A DNA stretch of 64,000 nucleotides, taken from the NCBI RefSeq assembly GCF_900109195.1, contig NZ_FNZG01000001.1, forward strand, positions 868,001 to 932,000, given 5' to 3'. Positions 37,079-46,412 of the stretch are shown piece by piece. The notes under the pieces were generated by a model that saw only the letters and a program-made list of their open reading frames with translations, did not search any database and was not told the origin of the DNA. The translations under genes were made by a program, and so were the position numbers. The stretch's first letter is position 1, and the number at the start of each line of letters is the position of its first letter. The stretch comes from Pseudooceanicola nitratireducens (GTDB lineage: Bacteria; Pseudomonadota; Alphaproteobacteria; Rhodobacterales; Rhodobacteraceae).

Positions 37079-37861
37079 TCACTCGATGCCCTTCAGTGCG
37101 TCCAGCATATCATGCGCGGTCAGATCCGCGCGCATCGGCGTGACCGAGATGTAGCCATTCAGGTTCACCGCCGCATCCGTCCCCTTGGCCGACGCCTGGC
37201 GCTGGTCGGTGCCCTTGGCCCAGAGGAACCGTTTCCCCGAGGGCGACAGATGCGGTTCGACTGAGAAATGCGTATAGGGGCGGATGCCCTGCGGGGCCAC
37301 GCGCACACCTTTGACCGCATTGGCGGGGCAGGGCGGAAAGTTGATATTGTAGAACAGCTTGTAGGGGTTCTTGTCTTTCAAACCGGCCTCAAGCACCTTG
37401 CGCACAACGGCCGCGCCATGCTGCCCCGAGGCCTCGAAAGGATCGGAAATGTTGAAATTGTCCGGGCCCAGGTACTGCGACAGGGCAAAGGCGGGGATGC
37501 CCTGAAGCGCCCCTTCCATCGCGCCGCCAAGCGTACCGGAATAGAGCGCGTTCTCGGCCGAGTTGTTGCCCCGGTTCACACCGGACAAAACCAGGTCGAC
37601 GTCCTTGCCGTTCAGAACGTCATGCAGTCCGGCCATGACGCAGTCGGCGGGCGATCCTTCGGCCGCATAGCGCCGTTCGCCCATCTGGGAAATCATCGTG
37701 GGATGGGTGTAGCTGATCATGTGGCCGACGCCGGATTGCTCGAACGCAGGCGCGACGACCCAGACTTCGCCGTCGTCTCCGGCCAGCTCGGCCGCGATCT
37801 TTTCAAGGACCTTCAGCCCGGGTGCGTTGATGCCGTCGTCATTGGTCACGAGAATGCGCAT
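37079..37861 (-). CDS. surE: 5'/3'-nucleotidase SurE
   Basis: SurE is a metal-dependent nucleotidase. The metal-binding start [16 protein letters not shown] is exact, with [25 protein letters not shown] and INFPPC further on. The longer frame to 37930 adds 23 residues that do not belong; the start at 37861 gives 260 residues. Upstream of pcm. Confidence 0.96.
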   Translation of the reverse strand: MRILVTNDDGINAPGLKVLEKIAAELAGDDGEVWVVAPAFEQSGVGHMISYTHPTMISQMGERRYAAEGSPADCVMAGLHDVLNGKDVDLVLSGVNRGNNSAENALYSGTLGGAMEGALQGIPAFALSQYLGPDNFNISDPFEASGQHGAAVVRKVLEAGLKDKNPYKLFYNINFPPCPANAVKGVRVAPQGIRPYTHFSVEPHLSPSGKRFLWAKGTDQRQASAKGTDAAVNLNGYISVTPMRADLTAHDMLDALKGIE

Positions 37862-37993
37862 GATCTGCCCCATCTGCCTGTTTTGGCCTGAATACCTGCG
37901 CAAATCCGGCGGGGCAAGGCGGCAGGCCATGCTGCCGGCCGGGGAAGGGCGGCGCCCACCCCGTCATCTGCCGCGAATTCGGGCAGGAAGGGG

Positions 37994-38365
37994 CTAGTGC
38001 AGCTCTTCCAGGCGCAGGTGGATCATCTGGTCGATCACCGCCTCGGGCGGCAGCGACCCGATCGGCACATGCAGCGCGCTTTTCGTCTGGCTGATCCCGC
38101 GGGTCAGCTTCAGCATCTGCGGCAGCACCGTGCCGGAATGCGGATAGACGGCCAGGTGATCCTTCCAGGCTGCGTAGCCCATCAGCATCTTGCCGGTGCC
38201 GCGCCCCGAAAGGATGCGGTAGCCGGGCATGGAGTAGGACATGACCTCTTCGACCGCGACGCCCGCGTGGGCGATACGTCCGGCCAGGAAGGTCCGCAGG
38301 GTTTTCAAAGCCTTGGCCGAGGCTGCCGGATGCGCCGCGATATAGGATGCCGCGTCGTCCGACAT
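37994..38365 (-). CDS. DUF1801-like protein
   Basis: A 123-residue small cytosolic protein with the pattern EEVMSYSMPGYRILSGRGTGKMLMGYAAWKDHLAVYPHSG of DUF1801/YdhG-type proteins (an iron-chaperone/frataxin-like fold in Gram-positive relatives). C-terminal PPEAVIDQMIHLRLEEL helix. The biochemical role is not known. It lies 5 bases after the SDR gene and is probably co-transcribed with it. Confidence 0.8.
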   Translation of the reverse strand: MSDDAASYIAAHPAASAKALKTLRTFLAGRIAHAGVAVEEVMSYSMPGYRILSGRGTGKMLMGYAAWKDHLAVYPHSGTVLPQMLKLTRGISQTKSALHVPIGSLPPEAVIDQMIHLRLEELH

Positions 38366-38370
38366 GGGCC

Positions 38371-39012
38371 TTACTCCAGCAGGGTCAGAAGCCGGGCGGC
38401 TTCCGCATCGGGATGGGTCAGGGCCTCGCGGTCCTCACCGGGGTGGAAACGCGCGCGCAGGGCCGTCGGCATGGGCGCGGGCGTCAGGATCTGCACCTTG
38501 GGGCCAGACACGGCGCTCTCGGCGGCCCAGGTACGCGCCAGGGCGATCTGCGCGGCCTTGGTGGCCCCATAGGCCCCGTGGAACTTCTCGGCCCCGGCGG
38601 GATCGTCGAAGAAGACGGCGCGGCCGTCGGTGCCCAGAAGCGGTGCGACAAAGGGAATCAGATGCCCCATGGCCGAGACATTGGCCGTGACCGTCTTGGC
38701 CCAGTCCTTGGCATCGATATGCGGCGCGGGCGACAGGGGCGGGACATGCACGGCCGTGTGCAGCCACAGCGCAACACCGCCCCATCTGTCGTGAATGGAC
38801 CGGCACAGTTGCGCCATGGCGTCCGCATTGGTCACATCCATCGGGGCCAGGGTGGCGCTGCCGCCTGCGGCCTGGATGGAGTCGTCCAGCTCTTCCAGCG
38901 CGCCGACGGTGCGGGCGACGGCGACGATGTGATGGGTCGGGGCCAGGGCACGCGCCAAGCTGGCACCCAGCCCGCGGGACGCACCGGTGATAAGGGCGAT
39001 CTGATCAGTCAT
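38371..39012 (-). CDS. Short-chain dehydrogenase/reductase
   Basis: A 213-residue classical SDR, short for the family. N-terminal NAD(P) loop [18 protein letters not shown] and active-site YGATKAAQIALARTW (Tyr-x-x-x-Lys intact) are clear. The usual NNAG is LHTAV here. The substrate is unknown. Contrast with the SDR at 28908, which has lost the Tyr/Lys pair. Confidence 0.88.
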   Translation of the reverse strand: MTDQIALITGASRGLGASLARALAPTHHIVAVARTVGALEELDDSIQAAGGSATLAPMDVTNADAMAQLCRSIHDRWGGVALWLHTAVHVPPLSPAPHIDAKDWAKTVTANVSAMGHLIPFVAPLLGTDGRAVFFDDPAGAEKFHGAYGATKAAQIALARTWAAESAVSGPKVQILTPAPMPTALRARFHPGEDREALTHPDAEAARLLTLLE

Positions 39013-39114
39013 GACAGCGGTTTGGCCACTTTGCCCGGGGCCGTCAAGATCCCCGTTGGATCCGTCCGCGCGTCCGGTCCGACACGGGGCAGGGCAGGAC
39101 GTGCCGAAAGGGCA

Positions 39115-39369
39115 TCAGCCCTGCGGCATGGTCAGCACCTGATGCCCGCCAAAGCCCGAGATCTGGACCACGCCCGCCCCGATGGCCTGCACCTGGGCCA
39201 GGCCGATGCGGTCGCCGGGCGCGACCTTGCGCACATCGCCGCTGGCCGTGCGCAGCAGCGCCTTGGGACCGTCGGGCTGGATCATCGTACCCAGAAGGGC
39301 GATGCCGCCAAGGTCCAGCGCTTCGGTGTCGGTGGCCAGCTTGGCCACGTTTTCGGGAGTTCCCGCCAT
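39115..39369 (-). CDS. PilP/GspC-like small protein
   Basis: An 84-residue protein with LDLGGIALLGTMIQPDGPKALLRTASGDVRKVAPGDRIGLAQVQAIGAGVVQISGFGGHQVLTM, the pattern of the PilP/GspC homology-region domain (small beta-barrel that in secretion or pilus systems links inner-membrane proteins to the secretin). No membrane segment and no other pilus gene nearby. The frame is open to 39513, but the 48 extra residues look spurious and cross the purF terminator. Function uncertain. Confidence 0.65.
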   Translation of the reverse strand: MAGTPENVAKLATDTEALDLGGIALLGTMIQPDGPKALLRTASGDVRKVAPGDRIGLAQVQAIGAGVVQISGFGGHQVLTMPQG

Positions 39370-39434
39370 GATTGCCTCTTGCAGACGCAGCCCCTGTGCG
39401 GGTTGCGCCGCGGGCTTTGCCGCAGTGCGGCGGG

Positions 39435-39460
39435 AAAGAAAAGGGGGCCGGCCGGCCCCC
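39435..39460 (-). terminator. Rho-independent terminator after purF
   Basis: A perfect 18-bp palindrome GGGGGCCGGCCGGCCCCC (39443-39460) is followed on the minus strand by TTTTCTTT (39442-39435). It lies 125 bases downstream of the purF stop and just upstream of the PilP-like gene. Confidence 0.75.
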
Positions 39461-39584
39461 GATTTCCCTTGGCGGGTTTTCGCTTTTGAAAGCCCTTCGG
39501 CCCTGCAGAACATGGCCGATCACGCATCCCTGACCGGGTCGTGAAGCGCCGCCCCCTTGCGCAACAGGGGGGCGGGTGCGGGTC

Positions 39585-41078
39585 TTATTCCGCCGCGCTT
39601 TTGGGTTTGAATCCCTGTTCGATCATGTCCTTGGGGGCAATGGGATAATCGCCCGTGAAGACCGCATCGTGATAGGCGGGGTTCTTCGGGTCGCGTCCGT
39701 TTTCCTCGCCCACGGCGCGGTACAGCCCGTCGATCGAAATGAACTTGAGAGAGGCCACACCAAGATATTCGCGCATTTCCTCTTCGGTCATCTTTGCGGC
39801 CAGCAATTCTTCCTGCGTGGGCATGTCGACACCGTAGAAATCCGGCCAGATCGTCGGCGGAGAGGCGACACGGAAATGCACCTCGGCCGCGCCGGCCTCG
39901 AGCACCATGTCCTTGATCTTGCGCGACGTCGTGCCACGCACGATGGAATCGTCGATCAGGATGACCCGCTTGCCCTTCAGCAGCGACCGGTTCACGTTCA
40001 GCTTCAGGCGCACGCCCATGTTGCGGATCTGTTCGGTCGGTTCGATGAAGGTCCGGCCAACGTATTGGTTGCGCACGATCCCCATCTCGAAGGGGATGCC
40101 GCTTTGCTGGCTATAGCCGATGGCGGCGGGGGTGCCGCTGTCGGGCACGGGGCAGACCATGTCGGCCTCGACCGGGGATTCCAGCGCCAGCTGGCGGCCG
40201 ATCTCGCGGCGGACCTCATAGACGGACTTGCCGCCCAGAACCGAATCCGGACGGCTGAAGTAAACGTATTCGAAGATGCAGGGACGGGGTTTGACGTCTT
40301 CGAAGGGGCGGAAGCTTTCGATCTTTTCTTCGCTGATCACCACCATCTCGCCCGGCTCGATCTCGCGGATGAACTCGGCCCCGATGATGTCCAGCGCACA
40401 GGTTTCCGACGCCAGAACGGTGCCTTCGCCCAGACGGCCCAGAACCAGCGGGCGGATGCCCAGGGGATCGCGCACGCCGATCAGCTTGGACCGGGTCATG
40501 GCCACGACGGAAAACGCGCCCTCGACCTGGCGCAGCGCCTCTTTCATGCGGTCGGGGATCGTCCGGCCCATGGATCGCGCCATCAGGTGGATGATGCATT
40601 CGCTGTCCGAACGGGACTGGAAGATCGCGCCCCGGCCGATCAGCTCGCGCCGCAGCTGGTTGGCGTTGGTCAAGTTGCCGTTGTGGGCAATCGCCGCACC
40701 GCCCATGGCGAATTCACCGAAGAAGGGCTGCACGTCGCGGATCGCGGTGTTGCCCTTGGACCCGGCCGTGGAATAGCGCACGTGGCCGATCCCGATCGAC
40801 CCGGGCAGGGTTTCCAGCAGCGATTTCGAGGTGAAGTTGTCGCGCACATAGCCAAAGCGGCGCTGGCTTTGGAACCCGTGTTCCTCGTCGTGGGTGACGA
40901 TGCCGCCGGCCTCCTGGCCGCGGTGCTGCAGTGCGTGCAGGCCCAGGGCGACAAAGCTGGCGGCGTCGGTGACACCAATGACCCCGAAGACACCGCATTC
41001 TTCATGCAGCTTGTCATCGTCCCATTCGGTCTGGTGGTCTTCGACGTGCGTTTCGGTGAGGGGCGTGTGGCTGGACAA
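39585..41078 (-). CDS. purF: Amidophosphoribosyltransferase
   Basis: PurF makes phosphoribosylamine from PRPP and glutamine, the first step of purine synthesis. A propeptide precedes the nucleophile Cys in HEECGVFGVIG (Cys about residue 28). The PRPP site VILIDDSIVRGTTSRKIKDMV is intact. At the position where the B. subtilis enzyme has a cluster Cys (PCFYGID) this one has WPDFYGVD, so an Fe-S cluster is unlikely. 497 residues. Upstream is cvpA, the usual partner. Confidence 0.95.
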   Translation of the reverse strand: MSSHTPLTETHVEDHQTEWDDDKLHEECGVFGVIGVTDAASFVALGLHALQHRGQEAGGIVTHDEEHGFQSQRRFGYVRDNFTSKSLLETLPGSIGIGHVRYSTAGSKGNTAIRDVQPFFGEFAMGGAAIAHNGNLTNANQLRRELIGRGAIFQSRSDSECIIHLMARSMGRTIPDRMKEALRQVEGAFSVVAMTRSKLIGVRDPLGIRPLVLGRLGEGTVLASETCALDIIGAEFIREIEPGEMVVISEEKIESFRPFEDVKPRPCIFEYVYFSRPDSVLGGKSVYEVRREIGRQLALESPVEADMVCPVPDSGTPAAIGYSQQSGIPFEMGIVRNQYVGRTFIEPTEQIRNMGVRLKLNVNRSLLKGKRVILIDDSIVRGTTSRKIKDMVLEAGAAEVHFRVASPPTIWPDFYGVDMPTQEELLAAKMTEEEMREYLGVASLKFISIDGLYRAVGEENGRDPKNPAYHDAVFTGDYPIAPKDMIEQGFKPKSAAE

Positions 41079-41217
41079 GGCGAGCTCCGAATCCGTTCAG
41101 TCTTGGGCTTCTCTTACGACCTGAGGCGCGCAGTGTCACGAAAGGATCACAAATCCCGGGCCGCGCGCCGTCAATCGTGATGACGCTGCGGCATCCGGGC
41201 CGGCAAACGGGGCCGGA

Positions 41218-41772
41218 TTACTGCGTGCAGGTGCCGATCAGCTGTTCATATTGCGTGGTGACCCAGCCAAGCGCGACCTGGGGGTCTTCTTCCTCGAATT
41301 GGCCGGTCAGCTGGCCAAAGACCTGGGCCGAGCGGCTGTTGTCGACCACATCGGTCTGTTGCGACGAGAACATGGTGTTGTAGACAAAGAAGGCGATTGC
41401 AACCAGCAGCAGCCCGCGCGCCACCCCGAAGAGGAAGCCAAGCGCCTGGTCCAGCCCGCCAAGGGCCGAGCGTTGAACGACCGACGCGAAGAGCGGCGTG
41501 AACAACGATGCGATGAGCAGCACTACCGCGAAGACGGCGGCGAACCCGGTGATCATCGACAATTCGCAATTGTCCGAGATGAAGGGCCCGATGACCGGCA
41601 CTTCCTTGACCAGCGGTGCGACCTGCGGCGCGAAGATGAACGACAGCACACCCGCCGCGATCCAGCCGCCGATGGCCAGCCCTTCGCGCACCAGCCCGCG
41701 TGAATAGGCGAGAAGCGCGGACAGAACCACAACACCCGCCACGATGGCGTCAATGATAGTGAAACCTTCCAT
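41218..41772 (-). CDS. cvpA: CvpA family membrane protein
   Basis: A 184-residue four-helix membrane protein of the CvpA/colicin V production family: FTIIDAIVAGVVVLSALLAYSRGLVREGLAIGGWIAAGVLSFIFAP, then FAAVFAVVLLIASLFTPLF and GFLFGVARGLLLVAIAFFVY. It lies upstream of purF as in many bacteria; its role is linked to envelope homeostasis in other organisms. The C-terminal 40 residues are soluble. Confidence 0.92.
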   Translation of the reverse strand: MEGFTIIDAIVAGVVVLSALLAYSRGLVREGLAIGGWIAAGVLSFIFAPQVAPLVKEVPVIGPFISDNCELSMITGFAAVFAVVLLIASLFTPLFASVVQRSALGGLDQALGFLFGVARGLLLVAIAFFVYNTMFSSQQTDVVDNSRSAQVFGQLTGQFEEEDPQVALGWVTTQYEQLIGTCTQ

Positions 41773-41817
41773 CTGCCCGTCCTTTGCTTTCGGCCCATGC
41801 GCGGGCGCTTTGCGGCC

Positions 41818-43182
41818 CTATCCGGCGCCGAATACTTCGCCCACGACTGCCGTCAGATCCGGCATTTCCCGAAGGCTCATTCCATCCCGGCCCCGGATCT
41901 TTCCGCCCGCCGGTGCTATGGCCGAGGAAAAACCAAGTTTTGCCGCTTCTTTCAACCTGTTTTCCGTCTGACCGACGGGACGAAGCGCGCCGGACAGGGA
42001 AATTTCGCCAAAGACGACACATTCTGCCGGAACCGCCACGTCTTCGCGCGCCGAAAGGATCGCCGCCGCCACTGCAAGGTCGGCTGCGGGTTCGGACACC
42101 TTCAGCCCTCCGGCGACGTTCAGGTAGACGTCGAGCCCGGCAAAGGGGATGCCGCACCGCGATTCGAGAACCGCCAGGATCATCGCCAGCCGCCCGCCGT
42201 CCCAGCCCACGACCGTGCGGCGGGGCTGGCTGTGCGGGGTGGGGGCGACGAGCGCCTGGAATTCCACCAGCACGGGCCGCGTGCCTTCGATGCCGGCAAA
42301 GACCACCGATCCCGGGGCCGGTTCGCCGCGTTCCGACAGGAACAGCGCCGAGGGGTTCAGCACCTCGGCCAGCCCGCCGCCGGTCATCTCGAAGACGCCG
42401 ATTTCATCCGCCGGGCCGAAACGGTTCTTCACGCTGCGCAGGATGCGGAACTGGTGGCCGCGCTCGCCCTCGAAATACAGCACCGTGTCGACCATGTGTT
42501 CGACCACGCGGGGGCCGGCGATCTGGCCCTCTTTCGTGACGTGACCGACCAGAATGACCGCCGCACCGCGCCGCTTGGCGAATGTCGTCAGTTCCTGCGC
42601 GGTGGCGCGAACCTGGCTGACGGACCCGGGCGCACTGTCCACATTGTCCGACCACATGGTCTGAACCGAGTCGATGATCACCAGATCGGGCCGTTCCTCA
42701 TCCAGCGTCGTCATGATGTCGCGCAGCGAGGTTTCCGTCGCCAGCTGCACCGGCGCATCCGTCAGCCCCAGTCGCGCCGCGCGGAGCCGCACCTGGGCGC
42801 TGGCCTCTTCGCCAGAGATATAGAAGGTCTTCAGCCCCGCATGGGCGAATTTCGCCGCCGCCTGCAAAAGCAACGTGGATTTCCCGATCCCCGGATCGCC
42901 GCCCACAAGGATGGCCGAGGCCGGAACCAGCCCGCCGCCCAGCACGCGGTCCAGCTCGTCCATGCCTGATGCGGTTCTTGGCGGCGGGGCCTCTTTCGCG
43001 GACAGATCCGTCAGCGCCAGTTTCCGCCCGCGCCCGCCCTTCAGCGCCTTGCCGGGCCCCGAGGACAACGGGGCCTCTTCCTGCAGGGTGTTCCATTCGC
43101 CGCAGCCATCACATTGCCCCGCCCATTTCGTGGAATGGGCGCCGCAATTCTGGCAGGTATAGCTGATCTGGGGTTTCGCCAT
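41818..43182 (-). CDS. radA: DNA repair protein RadA
   Basis: RadA/Sms is a RecA-like helicase that drives branch migration in recombination. Order of parts: N-terminal zinc finger YTCQNCGAHSTKWAGQCDGCGEWNT, Walker A GGDPGIGKSTLLLQAA (about residue 95), the RadA-specific KNRFG in LRSVKNRFGPADEIGVFEM, and a C-terminal Lon-protease-like domain without the catalytic Ser/Lys pair. 454 residues is standard. Confidence 0.96.
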   Translation of the reverse strand: MAKPQISYTCQNCGAHSTKWAGQCDGCGEWNTLQEEAPLSSGPGKALKGGRGRKLALTDLSAKEAPPPRTASGMDELDRVLGGGLVPASAILVGGDPGIGKSTLLLQAAAKFAHAGLKTFYISGEEASAQVRLRAARLGLTDAPVQLATETSLRDIMTTLDEERPDLVIIDSVQTMWSDNVDSAPGSVSQVRATAQELTTFAKRRGAAVILVGHVTKEGQIAGPRVVEHMVDTVLYFEGERGHQFRILRSVKNRFGPADEIGVFEMTGGGLAEVLNPSALFLSERGEPAPGSVVFAGIEGTRPVLVEFQALVAPTPHSQPRRTVVGWDGGRLAMILAVLESRCGIPFAGLDVYLNVAGGLKVSEPAADLAVAAAILSAREDVAVPAECVVFGEISLSGALRPVGQTENRLKEAAKLGFSSAIAPAGGKIRGRDGMSLREMPDLTAVVGEVFGAG

Positions 43183-43214
43183 GGCTTATCTTGTGGCCGA
43201 TCGCCGGGGCAGGG

Positions 43215-43664
43215 TCAATCCGCCGCGCGGGCCAGATCCCGCTTGGCCCACAGCGACAGCGCCAGGGACGCCAGCACGCAGAAGGTGAACAGATACAGCC
43301 CCCAGGCGGTTTCGACCCGGCCCACGCCCAACCCCTTGGCCAGGGTGATATAGAGCGCGATCAGGAAGACATCGGCCATGGCCAGCCGCCCCAGCCCGGT
43401 CAGCGGGGCCAGCCAGCGTAGCGGCGCGCGGCCCGATTGCACCAGCGCCAGCGCCAGCACCTTGGCCATGGGCGCGACCAGCGCGAACAGCGCCACCACC
43501 AGCGCCAGAAAGACATCCGTCTGCCACAGCGACGCGATCCCAGACAGAACCGAGATTTCCGACAATCCGAACAGCGGCAGGAACCCCGCCCGCACCAGCG
43601 GCGCGACCCAGGACAGCGGGAAAAGCACCAGAAGCGACAGGTTCAGATAGAAGGGCAGGGGCAT
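43215..43664 (-). CDS. Paraquat-inducible protein A family membrane protein
   Basis: A 149-residue four-helix protein of the PqiA family (LLVLFPLSWVAPLVRAGFLPLFGLSEISVLSGIASLWQTDVFLALVVALFALVAPMAKVLALALV... LGRLAMADVFLIALYITLAKGLG). It is a single PqiA unit without the zinc-ribbon or PqiB partner. Near mlaEF, so a link to lipid transport is plausible but inferred. Confidence 0.8.
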   Translation of the reverse strand: MPLPFYLNLSLLVLFPLSWVAPLVRAGFLPLFGLSEISVLSGIASLWQTDVFLALVVALFALVAPMAKVLALALVQSGRAPLRWLAPLTGLGRLAMADVFLIALYITLAKGLGVGRVETAWGLYLFTFCVLASLALSLWAKRDLARAAD

Positions 43665-43738
43665 GGCGAGTCCTCGGGGGCTTTTCGCAGATAGGGGCGC
43701 GGCCCGGTCCTTGCCACCCCGTGCAACCCTGGCGCCCC

Positions 43739-44482
43739 CTAGCGCACGGCGGCAATCGGCCCCTCGGCCCGGCCATGGATGAACTGATCCAGGTAAGGAT
43801 CGCCCGAGGCATCCATCTGCGCCACCGGGCCGGTCCAGCGGATCTTGCCCCCGTGCAGCATGGCGATGTCGTCGGCAATGGCACGCACGCTGGTCATGTC
43901 ATGGGTGATGGTCATGGCCGTCGCCCCCATCTCGACCACGATTTCGCGGATCAGTTCATTGATCACGCCCGCCATGATCGGGTCCAGCCCGGTGGTGGGT
44001 TCGTCGAAAAAGATGATCTCGGGGTCGGCGGCAATCGCACGGGCCAGGCCCACGCGTTTCTGCATGCCCCCCGAAAGCTCCGCCGGAAGGCGGTCGGCCA
44101 CATCCGGGGACAGGCCGACGCGGCGCAGTTTCTCGATGGCGATCTCGCGCGCCTCGGCCTTGGGGCGTTTCAGCGCGCCGCGCGTCAGGCGGAAGGCGAC
44201 GTTTTGCCAGACCGGCAGGCTGTCGAACAGCGCACCGCCCTGAAACAACATGCCGAACCGCGCCAGAAAGGCATCGCGATCCGCATCGCGTGCGGCGCCA
44301 TCGACTGTGATCGTCCCGGCATCTGGCATCACCAGCCCCAGCACGCATTTCAGCAGCACCGACTTGCCCGTGCCGGACCCGCCGATGATCACCATCGACT
44401 TGCCCTTGGGCACCTCAAGCGTCACGCCGCGCAGCACCTGGTTCGCCCCGAAGGCCTTATGCACATCGTCAAAGCGGATCAT
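43739..44482 (-). CDS. mlaF: Phospholipid/toluene ABC transporter ATPase MlaF
   Basis: A 247-residue ATPase of the Mla system that moves phospholipids between the membranes. Walker A IIGGSGTGKSVLLKCVLGL, signature LSGGMQKRVGLARAIA, Walker B IIFFDEPTTGLDP and TMTHDMTSVRAIAD are complete; [11 protein letters not shown] is the usual start. Overlaps mlaE by ATGA. No mlaD, mlaC or mlaB follows. Confidence 0.93.
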   Translation of the reverse strand: MIRFDDVHKAFGANQVLRGVTLEVPKGKSMVIIGGSGTGKSVLLKCVLGLVMPDAGTITVDGAARDADRDAFLARFGMLFQGGALFDSLPVWQNVAFRLTRGALKRPKAEAREIAIEKLRRVGLSPDVADRLPAELSGGMQKRVGLARAIAADPEIIFFDEPTTGLDPIMAGVINELIREIVVEMGATAMTITHDMTSVRAIADDIAMLHGGKIRWTGPVAQMDASGDPYLDQFIHGRAEGPIAAVR

Positions 44483-45264
44483 GCCGAGAAGAACACCCCC
44501 GTCAGCAGGAAGTTGGCCGCCAGGATCAGGACCGAGGCCGCCTCGACCGAGGATTTCGTCGCCCGGCCCACGCCCTGCGCCCCGCGACCCGAGTTCATGC
44601 CGGAATAGCAGCCCATGATCGTGGCGATCACTCCGAAGGCCGCGCCCTTGACCAGGGATGAGATCAGGTCGAGCGGTTCCAGGAAGTCGACGGTGTTCTG
44701 CAGGTAGGTCGCCGGGTTGAACCCAAGTGAGCGTACCGCCACCTGGTAGCCGCCGAAGATCCCGATCACATCGCCCACGCCGACCAGAAGCGGCACGGTG
44801 ACCAGCCCGGCCAGCACACGCGGCACCGTCAGGTATTTCATCGGATGGGTGGAAAGCGTCACCAGCGCGTCGATCTGTTCGGTCACCTTCATCGTGGCGA
44901 TTTCCGCCGCGATCGAAGACGTCACCCGCGCCGCGATCATCAGCCCGACCAGCACCGGGCCCAGTTCGCGCACCATGCCGATGGCCACGATCTGCGGCAC
45001 CACCGCCGCCGCGTCGAACCGCGATCCGCCCGCATAGATCTGCAGCGCCAGCGCGCCGCCGGTAAAGACCGCCGTCAGACCGACCACCGGCAGCGACAGC
45101 CAGCCGATGTTCAGCAGCGCCGACAGGAATTCACGGCCGTAGAACGGCGGGGTCACCAAGTGGCGCAACGTCTGACCGGCAAAGATCGCGACCCGGCCGA
45201 TGCCGGCCAGAAGGGCCAGGACCTGCGCCCCGATACCCGCAAGGAAGCCGGCCACCTGTGTCAC
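44479..45264 (-). CDS. mlaE: Phospholipid/toluene ABC transporter permease MlaE
   Basis: A 261-residue permease of the MlaE family, with [67 protein letters not shown] and [51 protein letters not shown]. It overlaps alr upstream and mlaF downstream (ATGA in both), so alr-mlaE-mlaF is one operon. The pairing of a lipid transporter with alanine racemase suggests envelope co-regulation. Confidence 0.93.
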   Translation of the reverse strand: MTQVAGFLAGIGAQVLALLAGIGRVAIFAGQTLRHLVTPPFYGREFLSALLNIGWLSLPVVGLTAVFTGGALALQIYAGGSRFDAAAVVPQIVAIGMVRELGPVLVGLMIAARVTSSIAAEIATMKVTEQIDALVTLSTHPMKYLTVPRVLAGLVTVPLLVGVGDVIGIFGGYQVAVRSLGFNPATYLQNTVDFLEPLDLISSLVKGAAFGVIATIMGCYSGMNSGRGAQGVGRATKSSVEAASVLILAANFLLTGVFFSA

Positions 45265-46304
45265 GCGCCCCGGTAGCGGCGTGTCATCCGCCCGCCAAGC
45301 GAGGTGAGGACCTCGTACCCGATGGTGCCGGCATTGTCGGCCACCACGTCGATCACCTGCTGCGGCCCCAGCAGGGTCAGCCCCTGGGGTTCCTCGGTCA
45401 GATGGGTGATGTCGACGCCGATCAGGTCCATCGAGATGCGGCCCCGGATCGGGCAGGCGATGTCACCCGCGTAAAGCGAGGTCTTGGGCCCCATGATCCT
45501 GTGGATCCCATCGGCATAGCCGGCGGCGACCGTGGCGATCACGGTGCGGTCGCGGGCGACCCAGCTGTTGCCATAGCCGACGCTTTCGCCCGCCTGAAGT
45601 TCGCGCACCTGGATGACCGGAAGGTCAAGACGCGCCACCGGCAGCGCCTCGGCAAAGGGCAGGCCGCCGTACATGCCGATGCCCGGGCGGGTCACGTCGA
45701 AATGATATTCGGGCCCCAGCAGAATGCCCCCGGTCGCCGACAGCGACAGCGGCACGCCCAGCCCGGCGGTCATCTCGCGGAACTGGCGCAGCTGCCGCGT
45801 GTTCATCGCGTGATCGGGTTCATCGGCACAGGCCAGATGCGACATGATCAGGTTGGGCGACAGATCCAGCGCGGTGTCGCGCACGGCCATCCATTCGTCC
45901 GGCTCCATCCCCAGGCGGTTCATCCCGGTGTCCAGCTGGATGCCGAAGCCATGGCCGGGCAGGGCCTCGACATGGCGCAGCATCTGGTCGACCGAGTTGA
46001 TCATCGGGATCAGGTTCAGATCGCCGATCATGTCGGTGTCGCCGCGCATATGCCCCGAGAAGACGTTGATTTCGACGTTCGGGCCAAGGCAGTCGCGCAC
46101 GGCGGCGCCTTCTTCGGCCACGGCCACGAAGAACCGGCGCGCACCGGCCTTCGCCAGGGCGCGGGCCACGGGCTGGACGCCCAGACCATAGGCGTTGGCC
46201 TTGATCACGGCCCCCGTCTCGGTGTTGGAGGAAGAGGCAGCATCAAGCGCGCGCCAGTTGGCGACCAATGCATCAAGATCAACGGTAAGACGTGCGGTAC
46301 TCAT
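45261..46304 (-). CDS. alr: Alanine racemase
   Basis: Alr makes D-alanine for peptidoglycan. The PLP lysine is in [16 protein letters not shown] (about residue 34); the C-terminal [14 protein letters not shown] carries the Met/Asp pair and the C-terminal catalytic Tyr lies in [16 protein letters not shown] context after the IGYEVL strand. 347 residues. AAAAAGGCGG lies upstream of the start. Confidence 0.94.
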   Translation of the reverse strand: MSTARLTVDLDALVANWRALDAASSSNTETGAVIKANAYGLGVQPVARALAKAGARRFFVAVAEEGAAVRDCLGPNVEINVFSGHMRGDTDMIGDLNLIPMINSVDQMLRHVEALPGHGFGIQLDTGMNRLGMEPDEWMAVRDTALDLSPNLIMSHLACADEPDHAMNTRQLRQFREMTAGLGVPLSLSATGGILLGPEYHFDVTRPGIGMYGGLPFAEALPVARLDLPVIQVRELQAGESVGYGNSWVARDRTVIATVAAGYADGIHRIMGPKTSLYAGDIACPIRGRISMDLIGVDITHLTEEPQGLTLLGPQQVIDVVADNAGTIGYEVLTSLGGRMTRRYRGA

Positions 46305-46412
46305 TCCGCCTTTTTACGGCAGGTTAAAACCCGTGCAAGCACAAAGGCACGAAAGCGCAGGGGTTCGCCGCCTGTTCCGCAACGGCCCCGGGGGCTGCTG
46401 CTGGATCCGCGC

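Noticed and set aside
39370-39513. N-terminal extension of the PilP-like protein
   Set aside because: The extra residues are basic and low in pattern, and the stretch holds the purF terminator.
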